A stretch of 64,000 nt of DNA from Fratercula arctica. Its lineage: Eukaryota; Chordata; Aves; Charadriiformes; Alcidae. Position 1 is the stretch's first letter; each line of letters begins with the position of its first letter. The stretch covers positions 69,333,521-69,397,520 of the forward strand of contig CANTUZ010000001.1 of NCBI GenBank assembly GCA_947846985.1, in the 5' to 3' direction. This document shows positions 11,240 through 22,700 of the stretch, piece by piece. Under the pieces are notes generated by a model that was given only the letters and a program-made list of their open reading frames with translations, was not told the DNA's origin and did no database searches. The position numbers and the translations under genes were made by a program.

Positions 11240-14200
11240 CTGTAAAAAAGGAAAGAAAACCATTAGTTAGCAGTTTCCAATATAAACATGCACAATTGAA
11301 AGTCAACATGTGCATTACACAGTTAATACAGGACACAAGAAATACAGGAATTGTCTTTGGCTTGTTTTGAGCCTGTTAACTGCTTGTTTTACCTGACAGT
11401 TGCTAATTATTATACCAGAAGAGAAAAAATGAGTGAACATTTTCTATTCAGCTTGTCAAGCACTCAGGTTGTTTTTTTACGTCTCTAGCACACTTCTCAC
11501 CAGTTCTTGCCTTCCCAAGCTACAGTCTTAGTCTCTCTAACTGTCCCTTCGATGGAATCTGATTTCATTCTTCTGACCATCTTTTCCACCCTCTTCTGTA
11601 CCTCCTCCAGTTACACTACAGACTGAGATGGAGAGGGGAGAACAGACTTATAAACTAAAACAATGATTTTTTTTTTCCTGGATTTCTTCATAATAATTTC
11701 ATAGTAATTTCTAACAATCTATTTTTTCTTCGAATACTACTGAGTATCGACCTGGTATTTCCATGGGCCTATGTAATAAAATACCAAGGTCTCATCACTG
11801 AGTGTTAAAAATCAGGTAAACCCAGCCAGCTGCTGGGCACGTGATGTTAGGATTTTGCCCATGTGTTTTCATTTAAAGTTTTCTTTACATTTATCTACAA
11901 CAAATTTCTTCTGCTATTATTACCCAGTCATTCACTATCATGACATCCTTCGGCCACTCTTTGCAATTAACCCCTCCCTGTTCTAGCCTGAATAGCTTTG
12001 TATTGTTGTCAAATTCTGCCACTGCAACATTTTTCTTCTGTATGGATCATTAAAAACATATGCCAAGCAGAAGACAGTTGTTTGGGACTCCACTAGAAAA
12101 ACTGAGCATTTATTTTTTTACCTACTTATTTATAAATGTGAGAATAAATACACTATGGCAGTCTGGCTTCACTGACAGCCTCTGCTGAATGCTTTTTGAA
12201 AATTAAGGCACATTGTATCAACCATGTCTCCTGTATCCAATGTGTTCGTGTACATGTGTACAATTCTAACACACTTCTAGTATTTGTGAGCCATGACTTC
12301 CCTTTAGAAAAGTTACTGTTGACTCCTTTCCTACATAATTTATCTTCATTTCCACTGGTTCCAGTCTATAAGGCAGTTCCTACCCAGCTGCCTGCTACAC
12401 ATACCAGAATCACTGGTCTCTACTTTACTCGCTCTCTTTTGATCACTTGAGGAGGATAAAGAAAACATTTACCATTTTCTGATCTTTTGGTCCGAAAGCT
12501 GCTTTAAATGAGACACTTGCAATAAGAGAACACAAGAGTGAGTATTAGCCAGTCACGGTGCTTTGTTACGGATAATTTTGTTGTATAACTGCCTTTTACT
12601 GACTTTTCAATTTGAGACAGATCCTTCCATGGAAGATTATCCATAAGAAAAGGTACTGGCACTGAAATACATGCTGTTCTAAGAGAAACACAAATGCAAA
12701 AAATTCTCCCCACCCCCCCGTGTTCATATGTTCCCATAGCCCATCCCACAGGGTTTTTTTAATACCTAAATGATCCATTGGCTCTCAGGACTCTTTGGTA
12801 GGCTTCTTATCACCAATGTGTTTGGAGAGGGATCTATTAGTTGCATGCCTCTGATGAGTTGTTCCTTAACTTGGCCTGCCTTACTGCTTTTTTTTTCTAT
12901 TCGGCCTGCCACAGTTTTTACAGCATTGTGAAAGGACAAATGCAATTAGTCAAACTGAACAATGAGCAGGAGAACCTCAGCCTGTTGGGAAGAATCTTTA
13001 GTTCATCACTGATTTCTACAACAGTCAAAGATGACACTTCCAGCTGCTGTGTTTTACTCCATCAAACTGACTCAGAAGCATGCCATCTATTGAGTCACCC
13101 ACAGTGTTTCTTGCAGTGACTGCTTATTTCTTCTTCCCCTTCTCTTCCCTCCTCCCTCATTGCAAATTTCTGCTCAAATTACCAGGCAAGTCTTCTCTTG
13201 CCTAGCTGTAAGAAGAAATGAGTCCCTGCAAGAATGTTAAGCATAAGAAGAAATACACAAAACTTTAACATCACTTGAAGGGGTTTATGCGTGTTTTTAC
13301 AAAAGCTCCGACTTTCTTCATTATTGTGGTGGGCGTTAACTCTTAAAATCTCTAGTGTTCAATTTTAAAGAAGACAAAAATATCATAATGGAAATAATTT
13401 AAAGAGAAAACGGGACTGAATAGACTCCTCTTATGACTAGGTATTTTCTTTATGACTTTTCTGAATTGCTGTTTTTTCATAAGCTCTGTTTCATTACAGC
13501 GTTACCTTACTCTAGTGTTCTGTCTCCCACTTGCTCTTTCAAGCAGTTTTTTACCCCAGCAGTAGATTCAGTAGATGCAGCACTAGTAGTTTGCCATGTT
13601 CTGAATGAAACTCTTCCAGAACCCTGCTTCTCTATAAATTCAATGTACTTTCTATCTATTTAAATTTATAACTCGCTCTTTTGCCAACATGGAAGACTTG
13701 CAAATATATATATAGCCCTGTGTAAAACCAGACACATGAACTGCTCTGAGAAGATTCCTTCTCGTCTCTGACTTTTCACAATGAAAAAACTTCCATTTCT
13801 GTGGAAGGTATACCCAACAGCAAAATCAGGCTCTGCTCTGTGCATGCATTCACTTAATTCATGATGAAAATAACAAACATACGACTGCAGAGTCAAGTGC
13901 AAATGTTTTTCCTACCACATTCCGCCACAATAAACAGATAAATTTCTCCCTTTTCCCAGCCATTCTGTCCACATCTTGAGCCTGCAATTGACCTCTGGAG
14001 CTTTACCACTCAGGACAGAATTCAGATGGAGTTATTTTTGCCCAAATTTTCCAGAGGGCAAAAAATTCCATGTATCTGAGACCATATCTGTAAAGTTTCA
14101 CCCTGAAAAGAAATATTTGTATGAATTTAAAATAAAATTAAAAAAAAAAAAAGACTATGGCAAGTGTCTGAAAGAGGTTTTCACTGATACACACACCTGA

Positions 14201-14850
14201 ATTACAGTTACATCGTCCCTGATAGCACATAGTAAAACATAATTCTCATCAAAATCTGTGATTAAATTGGTACAATCACCTTTTCCTCTGCTCTTCAGTC
14301 ATTTCAAAGTTGATCTACTCAATTAAAAAAAAAAAAAAACTAGTCTCATGAGAACTTTGAAGATTCACGTCTTTCGGTAGTTTTTGCACACTCGTGGCAC
14401 TTTTTCTTAGAATGACTTATTCAAAAACATGGACATATTACAACACACAACAGTCCTGTTCTCAGAATTGAGTAACAAGAAGTCAGAATATCACACCATT
14501 TCTTTCACATAAGCCCATGAACATTTTAAATCAAAAATATATAGATATACACATTACCTTAAACGCTTCTATGAACTGCAAGGTACGCCATGCCTCTTCA
14601 AGAGAGCTTAACCAAGTGTCTCACTGCTGATCTGGGAAAACCAAAAACAACAAATAGGCATATTCCTTCACTGTTGAGGCACACCTCACTGGCGCTGAAG
14701 AGCCGTGTTAGACAAACCCCCCCCCATCGGGCTGTAGTCACAGCGCTGCGACGATCTCGATCTTCTGTGAATCGCCAACATCCCCCCCCCAACAGGTGTG
14801 GCAGGAAACCAGTTTTCAGTATTCTCCATTTAAATTCTCACCTTATCCTA
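11240..14850. other. Probable IL1RL2 5'UTR intron, no exon resolved
   Basis: This 3.6-kb stretch lies between the signal-peptide exon and the CpG island. It contains short open frames without family motifs and A-runs near 14140 and 14325. A GTAAT donor-like site on the minus strand near 14557 could mark an extra untranslated exon, but nothing else supports it. Confidence 0.45.
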
Positions 14851-14869
14851 GAAACATTTACCCGAAAGG

Positions 14870-15700
14870 GGCTGCAGCTGCTTCAGGGGTGCCGGCCCGC
14901 CCCGGCAGAGGGGAGCTCCCACAGGGCGAGGTGAGGCGAGCCGTGCCGTGCCGGTCGCCCGCTCGCTCGCTCGCTCGCTCGCTGTTCCCTGGCGACTCGC
15001 CAGACCCAGGAGGCCACCAATTACTTTCCAGAAAAAGGCGGACTCACACTTTCTCTCAGAAACTCCGCCAGCATTGCCACGGAGGCCGCCCCTACCCTCG
15101 CCGGCAGCCCCCGCTGCGGGGGAAGCCCCGCCACCACCTCCCTCAGCGCTGACGGCAGGCGGGTTCCCTCAGGACGGGCCGGTGGCCAGGGGAATCCCCG
15201 CTGCTGCTTACCTGCTGCCGGACCGGCCAGGCGAGGGCGGACCGAGGCCGGGGGCAGCCCCCGCTACCGTCTCCTAGCAAGCCCGGGCGGCCCGTCAACC
15301 GGCTGCCGGCCCTCGCTGCCCTCGCCCGGGCAGGTCTCCTGCCGGCGGGGCCTCACCCTCCCCCGGCTGCCGCTTCGCAAACCTGAGTGGCCCCACGTCC
15401 GGATCGGGCCGGGCCGCCCTTCCCTCAGCTCCCCGCAGGGCGGAGGTGTCCTGACACAGGCAGCTGGTGCTGATTGATTAAACCCAGGCGGTGAAAAATA
15501 AGGAGTTTGGGCAAGAGCCGCTCGCTGTTGGAAGAGGTAAGCGAGGCGGCCGCCTCACTTCAACCACCGCCCGAGCCCGGCATCCCCCCCCCCCCGGCCC
15601 TTCGGGCAGGGCTCGGCCTCCGCCCCAGGGCAGGCGATCGGGGAGCCGGCAGGAAATCCTGCCGGTAAGGATTGCGAGATTTGGGGTTAATGACCTGTTT
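14870..15700 (-). promoter_or_regulatory. CpG island, likely IL1RL2 promoter and untranslated first exon
   Basis: Sharp rise in G+C and CpG density against an AT-rich background. It includes a (CGCT)6 tetranucleotide run (14960-14983) and a C12 run (about 15585-15596). On the minus strand a strong donor, GCAG|GTAAGC, sits at 15212/15211, suitable for a first exon that would splice to 11239. The next minus-strand gene start is IL1RL2, hence the assignment. The exact start site cannot be read from sequence. Confidence 0.6.
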
Positions 15701-15967
15701 TGGGGTTAGTTTGTTGGGGTGTTGGGTTTTTTTCGTACTACGGGCGGCTGCAAACGTCCCTACTTGAAGGGACCTTGTCACTGGCAGTGAAAGATCCCTC
15801 CAGGACTATGGAGGCTGTTGGCAGGACCGTCTCAGGGACGTCAGCTGTTTTATTTGCTTCTTCAATAGGCTGCTTTGGCAGCTTGGTCTGAGTTTCCCAG
15901 ACTGCCACATGTCACCGAGATATTTGGCTCTGAAGCTTGAACATACAGGTTTAATCCCATTTAGCCT

Positions 15968-16533
15968 TGTCGTGGTTTAACCCCAGGCAGCAAGTAGGAC
16001 CACACAGCCCCTCGCTCACTCTCCTGATTGGGATGGGAAGAGAATCAGAAAAGTGAGGAAAAACTCATGGGCTGAGACAAAGACAGTTTAATCAGTAGAG
16101 CAAAAGCTGCACGCACAAGAAAAGCAAAACAAGGAATTCATTCCCTGCTTCCCATGGGGAGGCAGGTGTTCAGCCATCTCTAGGGAAGCAGGGCTCCATC
16201 ACATGTAACAGTTACTTGGGAAGACGAACGCCATAACTTTGAACATCCCCCCCCTTTCCTTCTTCTTCCCTAACCTTTATATACTGAGCATGATGTCATA
16301 TGGTGTGGAATATCCCTTCGGTCACTTGGGATCAGCTGTCCTGGCTGTGTCTCCTCCCAACTTCTTGTGCACCCCCAGCCTGCTTGCTGGTTGAGTGAGG
16401 GGCAGAAAAGGACTTAGCAACAACCAAAACCACAAGTGCGCTATCAACACTATTTCTCATCTCAAATCCAAAACATAGCACTATACCAGCTGCTAGCAAG
16501 AAATTTAACTCCATCCCAGCTGAAACTGTGACA
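15968..16533 (-). mobile_element. Solo LTR of an avian endogenous retrovirus
   Basis: Complete LTR of 566 bp bounded by TG...CA, read on the minus strand as TGTCACAGTTTCAGCTGGGA to GGGGTTAAACCACGACA. I recognise this LTR type from many bird genomes. A poly(A)-signal-like ATTAAA near the 3' part supports minus orientation. Flanks are AGCCT and AGCCC, a 5-bp target duplication with one change. No internal viral genes flank it, so it is a solo LTR left by recombination. It ends about 270 bp upstream of the CpG island, in the same sense as IL1RL2. Confidence 0.85.
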
Positions 16534-18240
16534 AGCCCCTAAGTTTTTACTTACAAACTTAACAACTATTAAGTAACCCTGGCATTTTTTAAAGGTTACT
16601 TAGATTGTGGCTGTTCTGGAAACAGTATGTTCACTATATTCTGGTCTTTCTTAGTTCTCTGTTTCACTCACACCACAGCTGGAGTCAGAGTTCTTCAAAG
16701 TAGAAGTTCTTCAAATGTAGCATGGAGAACACGTTGAACACAGAATTGTATGTAGGCATTTTTAAGGCTGCATTGTCACTTTGACTAACTACTAAAATAG
16801 ATAATAAGATAGAGGAAAGCTCTTTCTTAGGTTCCTCCCAAAGTAGGCAGCAATCATGGACCTTTTAGAATTATCAAGGTAGGTGTTCTCATTATTGTTA
16901 AAAATACATCATAAACAGATTTGCTAATCAAATTACAAATATTCTGCAAAAACTGGGGAGAAAAATCCAGGCATGTCTTGCTCCTTCCACTCTGATTTTT
17001 CATTCTACTTCTGGTACTTCTTTCATTCCACTTTCTGGTACTATTGCATATACCAAACGGAAATATGTTCAACCATCCTGCCCACCATGTGGTAGCCACA
17101 GATAAACAAAGATGAGAGATTACGCCCTGCTATGTCTGCATATATTGGCCTCTATCAGTGCAAGGTATATAGTGCTGGCTGGAGGCACGTTGTAACAGCT
17201 CCAGACATTATGCTGTTGGGAGGAACACAGGGAATTAATTCATTCCTGTCTCAGCAAAGACAGCAGCATTTATGCAGTTAGCTAGTCTCTCTTCAGTCAG
17301 CAATTATATCCAAAGTTCATTGTTGGAAATGTTTCTTTTGAATTTACTGCACTAGGTCAAATAATTTTTATGCAAGATTTCTAGTTTCTGTATTGTTATT
17401 TTGCACCACCACCAAACATCTCTGAGCTAAATCTGACTATCATAAATGCAAGTGAGGTGTTCCCTAATCTACTCTATTACACTTTTCTAGAAGCACTTAT
17501 TTTTTAAAAAATTCATTTTTTAAGAGTTCTTTCTGAGACATACACACTGGAGGTTCTCCTGTATGCAGGGTGGTTGGGATTTTCTCCTGTTTTCATTATA
17601 ATACTACTAATAGTGAAAAAATCTTTCTGTTAAATAGGTTTCCGGTATAAAAGATGTTAAAACATTACCATAACGAATAGGTAAAATTAGAACTATTCAG
17701 TCATTCAACTATTCAGTGATTGATGCGAATCGGAATTTAGAAAAAACATACTATAGGAAAGCTGAAGGAATATCAAGTGAAATGGCTGAATTTCATGAGA
17801 TAGAAAAATATACAGAACATGGCAGTCACAAGAAAAAAATCTCAGGGAAGAGCAGAGAAGTGGGTTGTCCAAGGAAAGTAGACACTGACAAGTCTGCATG
17901 AACATTTGATGTGGTCACCAGGAACACTTCAAAGCAGACCAAGAACCACCAGCTCCAGCAATGAGGGTGATGCTAAACAAAGAGTTATCCAAACATCCTC
18001 CTCATCAGGTATGTGCAATGGAATTTACCTTTTTTTTTTTTAAAAAATCTACACAGACATTCAGACAAAAGTATTTTTTCTCATAAAGCTCTAAGATGGA
18101 ATGATCTGTTGTAATAAGTGCACGGAGGTCTCTAATACAACTCATCACTGCCATCTTTGAAAATGGATTGCAGCAGAGCAATAATCGTGAAGTGGATTAT
18201 CTTTCTGCAGATGAGGAGATGCATACAAAAAAGGCTTCTT
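16534..18240. other. Intergenic, no gene recognised
   Basis: AT-rich sequence between the solo LTR and the relic TIR exon. Open frames of 60-80 codons occur, but none resembles a known domain and none has matching splice sites. Confidence 0.5.
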
Positions 18241-18258
18241 GTGTGCAAATGAAGAGAC

Positions 18259-18387
18259 TGGACTTTGGGGCAGCATTTGGTATATCGCATTTTTCCAAAG
18301 TGTATTTGCTAAATAAGGTATCTCTGTGAAGTCCTTTTTCCGTCGGATGGTGGCATGCATCTGCTTTATTTATTTGATAAACATTAT
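18259..18387 (-). pseudogene. Relic of an IL-1 receptor family TIR exon (C-terminal half)
   Basis: Minus-strand translation gives KQMHATIRRKKDFTE and LWKNAIYQMLP. These align with IL1R1 KQKHGAIRWKGDFSE and FWKKVRYHMP, the box 3 region of the TIR domain, with the same spacing. A stop codon interrupts the frame just upstream (18377-18375, between IK and IKQ). The Trp of IRW is Arg and the box 3 Phe is Leu. The first half of the exon (the helix before IKQ) is no longer clear. It lies about 0.9 kb downstream of the companion relic exon, with a CR1 insertion between them. A chance match is unlikely because both TIR halves occur in the right order and strand. Confidence 0.8.
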
Positions 18388-18744
18388 ATAACCAATGAAG
18401 GCAGAATGTTACCTGCAATAAATAACTCAGTTCTTTTGAGTTACACATAGAAGGATGTCAGAGTATTCACTTAGGTAGGAATGGGATGGAGGTTGCCTGG
18501 GATGAATTCAGACCATTGCCTTTCATTACCACAAACCTCTTGTTTTTCTGCATCCCCCTGTAGTTTTGTTCCAGCTTTCAACATCACTTGTCTTCCCCAA
18601 TTTCTAATATTAACAACTTTCTCTTTTCACATGTATTCATCTGCTTTGAGTGTATACATGTGGCTGCCTTAGCAGTTTTGTTTGGATTAGGAGAGTGCAG
18701 ATCTCACTCTCAACTCCGCCCCCCACACTTTGTATCATCAAACA

Positions 18745-19381
18745 GTCATAGAGTCATAGAATCATAGAATGGTTTGGGTTGGAAGGGACCATAAAGATCA
18801 TCTAGCTCCAACCCCCTGCCATGGGCAGAGACACCTCCCACTAGACCAGGCTGCTCAAAGCCCCATCCAACCTGGCCTTGAACACTTGAAGGGATGGGGC
18901 ATCCACAGCTTCCCAGGGCGACCAGTTCCAGTGTCTCACCACCCTCACAGTAAAGAATTTCTTCCTAATATCTCATCTAAATTTCCCCTCTTTCAGTTTA
19001 ATACCATTACTCCTCGTCCTATCACCCCATTCCTTCATAAAGAGTCCCTCCCCATCTCTCCTGTAGGCCCCCTTTAGGTACTGGAAGGCTGCTATAAGGT
19101 CTTCTTGGAGCCTTCTCTTCTCCAGACTGAACAGCCCCAACTCTCTCAGCCTGTCCTCACAGGAGAGGTGCTCCAGCCCTCCGATCATCTTCGTGGCCCT
19201 CCTCTGGATCTGTTCCAACATATCCATGTCCTTCTTATGTTGGGGACTCCAGAGCTGGACGCAGTACTCCAGGTGGGGTCTCACCAGAGCAGAGCAGAGG
19301 GGGAGAATGCTGGACACGGTTCTTTTGATGCAGCCCAGGATGCTGATCGAGGATGTCCTGGAGCCCATGTTCAGATGAGGC
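18745..19381 (-). repeat. CR1 LINE fragment between the relic TIR exons
   Basis: The 3' end is at the low coordinate (TCATAGAATCATAGAATGG). The minus strand retains reverse-transcriptase C-terminal motifs ([35 protein letters not shown]). It is 5'-truncated and not intact. Confidence 0.9.
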
Positions 19382-19621
19382 AAAACGTGAAGACAAGCTC
19401 CAACTACTTGGACGTGCTATCAACAGTACCTGACAGCAGCTAGTCTGAAAAAAAGTCTCTTGAAACATACGTTGTGTGGACACCAGGTCCTCCACCCCAA
19501 CTGGTTTAACTTGCAAAAATCAGGTCAACATTTGCCCTGATTTTTTTTAGGACAAGTGACAATGTAAGTAATTGCTACTCTTGTAAAGGAAATTATAGAA
19601 TTCAGTAATCTTGTGTTTTAC

Positions 19622-19783
19622 CTGCTCCTGGTAAATCATCCCTTCTACATGAAAAGAGACTATAGTCACGCTGTGTCTCTAAGACATCCGGAAGTATATT
19701 TGGGGCAAAACTATGTGGTTTGTAGCCACAATCTTATACTTTGGTTTTGTCTGCGATAGGTATTCATCGTATATCTTTTTCAT
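19622..19783 (-). pseudogene. Relic of an IL-1 receptor family TIR exon (N-terminal half)
   Basis: The acceptor GTTTCAG|ATG and the donor GCAG|GTA are kept. Between them the minus strand reads KIYDEYL (box 1; IL1R1 has KIYDAYVLYP), then in a shifted frame ILPDVLETQRDYSLF and RRDDLPG (box 2; IL1R1 has GRDDLPGE). Length is 162 nt against 159 nt in IL1R1. Two apparent single-base insertions, one near the start and one before ILPDV, break the frame. This is the broken counterpart of IL1R1 39227-39069 and cannot code for a TIR domain as it stands. Parent gene (IL1R1, IL1RL1 or IL1RL2 type) is undecided. Confidence 0.85.
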
Positions 19784-19789
19784 CTGAAA

Positions 19790-22700
19790 CTGAACAGGGC
19801 AAATAAAAACCTAACAGAATTTTAAAGCCCTTTGTGTATATTTTTCTACCATTTCTACTTAAAGCTGTTGCACAAGACAGCTTTGATGAAGACATTAAGA
19901 ATATTGTTGTATGTACAAAACTTTTAAAACTACAAGAAGATATAAAGAAATGGAATTGCAGGTAATTATTTAGATGCAGTTAAAGATACATAAAAAAGTC
20001 TGGTTTGATATGTGTCATCCCAAACCAGAATACTAGGGATGTCAAGGCCATCTAAATGTGCTTGCAGTGCTGAGAATGTGTAATTCCATTTTACTGATCA
20101 ATCCCACCTTTGGTTTTAACACTGAGCAACAAGCTTAGCATTTACATCTTGCAGACATCCATCTTACAAGAATTTCTCTGGACTTGTAAGTGTGGTAATC
20201 AAGCATCTTGCAGTTACAAATTATTCACCAGTAGAGCACAGGAAGTCATTCGTATTTCTAACAGGTTTCTAGTAGAAAAGCTAAGCACACTTTTTATGGC
20301 AAAATTCTATCCTTTTTTCCCCCAAAGAAAATGATTCATTGGTTTTCATGCTTCCAACAAATTTATTGTCTCCTACTTTACCTGCAGGTTGAAAGGCTTG
20401 AAATTCAGCTGGGAGAATCTAGAGAAATGGGACATGGAACTGACTGGTAAACAAAGATCTGTTTTCAAGGTCATAACCACAAGCACTGGCAAAAGTCGGA
20501 TGGAGTTTAGTTTCACAAGGTAAATTGAAACATTTAATAAAATATTCTTTAGCTATAAAAATGGCCAATGAAATCAGAATTCAGTGCAATCAGAATGAGC
20601 AAAAGAATTATATGTGGCCACAAAGCCACCTTAATCCTCTCATCTCCTTTGAGAAAGGTATTGGCAACTATGGGAGAAGGCAGCAAGGCTAATAGAAATA
20701 AAGATATGATCCAGGAAATTGTGATAACTAAGATAAAAGCAAAATTCTCAAGTTTTCTGCATATTTATTTCAGGAAGGCCAAGCAGTTTCTATCCTAAAT
20801 TCCAGAGTAACTGGTGTATGAAGTTGCAGGTCCAGTAGTTAGTAATCTTGAAGCATAGCAAGAGCTACTGCAAGAGGTAATATCTTTCTTTGGGCATCTA
20901 AAATAGTTGGAGGAACAGACAAGCTTTTCTGCAGAAATGAACATTCTACATTATTTTTTAAAATATTATATATTATACAATTGGAGAACAGAAAATCTTC
21001 TATTGAGGAAGAAATATTAAAAAACAATCAAACTGTAAGCTGCAGGGTATGCAAAATCTTTTGATTCAGAAAGGTTAAAATGGGAGTGGAAAATTGGAAA
21101 TGGAAAATACAAAAGTAATGTTGCAGCGTTCAGTTACATCACATTAGTCTGTTGTTTTGTTTCAATATCCTTACTGCCTTCGTCTTGGAAACCAATTATC
21201 ATGGTAGAGTGGAGAAAGCTGATTTATATCGCAAAACCAGAATTGCAAGGCTGACTGGGAAGCCAGCTAGTGAAAGATGACACCAGATGCTTGAAAAGGG
21301 AAGAGCCAAGGTATGGCAGTAGTTACTGTCATGGAGGGAACTCCCAGGGCATCAGCCTCTGCCTTCATATCGATGTTTTCATCAGTGCTGTCAGCGGAAA
21401 AAAATTGAAGTTTTCCTATTAATTTACCAATATCACAACAGTTAGAAGATAAGTATGTGGCCCAGAGGCCTGGCTCATAACGATGCTTATTCATGTGCTC
21501 TTCATGCTCTCAGAAATTACACCACTCTTTTTTTTTTTAACACAAAAATAACGGCTTGCCATCCAGAATCACAGACTAAGCAGAACTGGATCTCAAGATT
21601 CCCATGGCTAACCAGTATGTTATATATATTAAAAAAAATAATAATTAGCAAATGCTAATTATTAACTCAGGTGAACTATTTTCAGTAGAGTTAGAGAAGT
21701 ACCAAGGGCAGTGCATGAATGTAAGTGTTCATTATAGATCCCAGTGAGAAATGTGCTCAGGCTCCATGGGTTATTGGTTAAAACTCAGTTTATTGGAGAT
21801 AACCTGAGAAGGTGAAAGGAGATAGCACAGATAATCTTATGTTCCTTCAGGTGCTGGGAACTCAGAGCTGTGCAGCGTGGGGCAGAGCTCTAGTCAGGGT
21901 GTGGCATGCCACATAAATCCTGTCTGTGGGGAGATTTGCCAGCACTGAAGCTTTTGAAAGTTTTATGAGGTGTCCTTAGAAGTAGACAACTCTATTCATT
22001 ATCTCTACTGTCAAGCAAAGGACACTGTATGAAAACAGGCTGTTTCTCTTCAAGGTAAGCTGAGACACGTGGGTAGAGTCACCACCAGGTACCAAGTGGG
22101 AGCTGCCTACAGGCTTCTCCATTAGGGTGAGCTGGCTCAGGTTGCCCTGCACCCACCTGGTACATGGCAGCACAGCTCAGGGTTGCACCTTCTCACATCA
22201 GCTCTCACATGGATCACAAAGTCCTCTGTGCACATCCATCTTCTTTTTAGGACCCTGAAAACACTATTCAGGGTACCAGCCCACCTTCGGCTGAAATGTT
22301 GTGCACTGTCCTGGTCAACATGTTAACAAATTTGAAGACGCTTCTCATGGAAGACTACTAGTTTATTAGGGAAAATGAAAAGCTTACCTTTCAGGAAGGA
22401 TTAAGTTAATTTGGCTTGTCTAGGTTAAACCGAAGACGGACTACAACTGCTGTCTATAAATAATACATCCAGTAGATGCCAATGAAGGAGAAGAATATGT
22501 CTCAGCTGTCAATTAATACATTAAAGCTACAAATTTACAAGTTTCTAAGAATCAGATCAAATGAGATTCTTGAACAGCAACAACGGAAATGAGAAACCTA
22601 ACTACTTTGTTAGGATTAAGCATGATAAATCACAGAGAGAACAATATAACTGAACAACTGAGATGGGAATGAACTAGCCAAAGGGCAGAGGAAGCCCTTT

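Noticed and set aside
14551..14600. Short untranslated exon of IL1RL2 between AG at about 14579 and GT at about 14560
   Set aside because: It would be only about 18 bases and has no other support.
21770..22330. Possible LTR-like or other mobile sequence
   Set aside because: No clear terminal TG...CA pair, target duplication or recognised motif.
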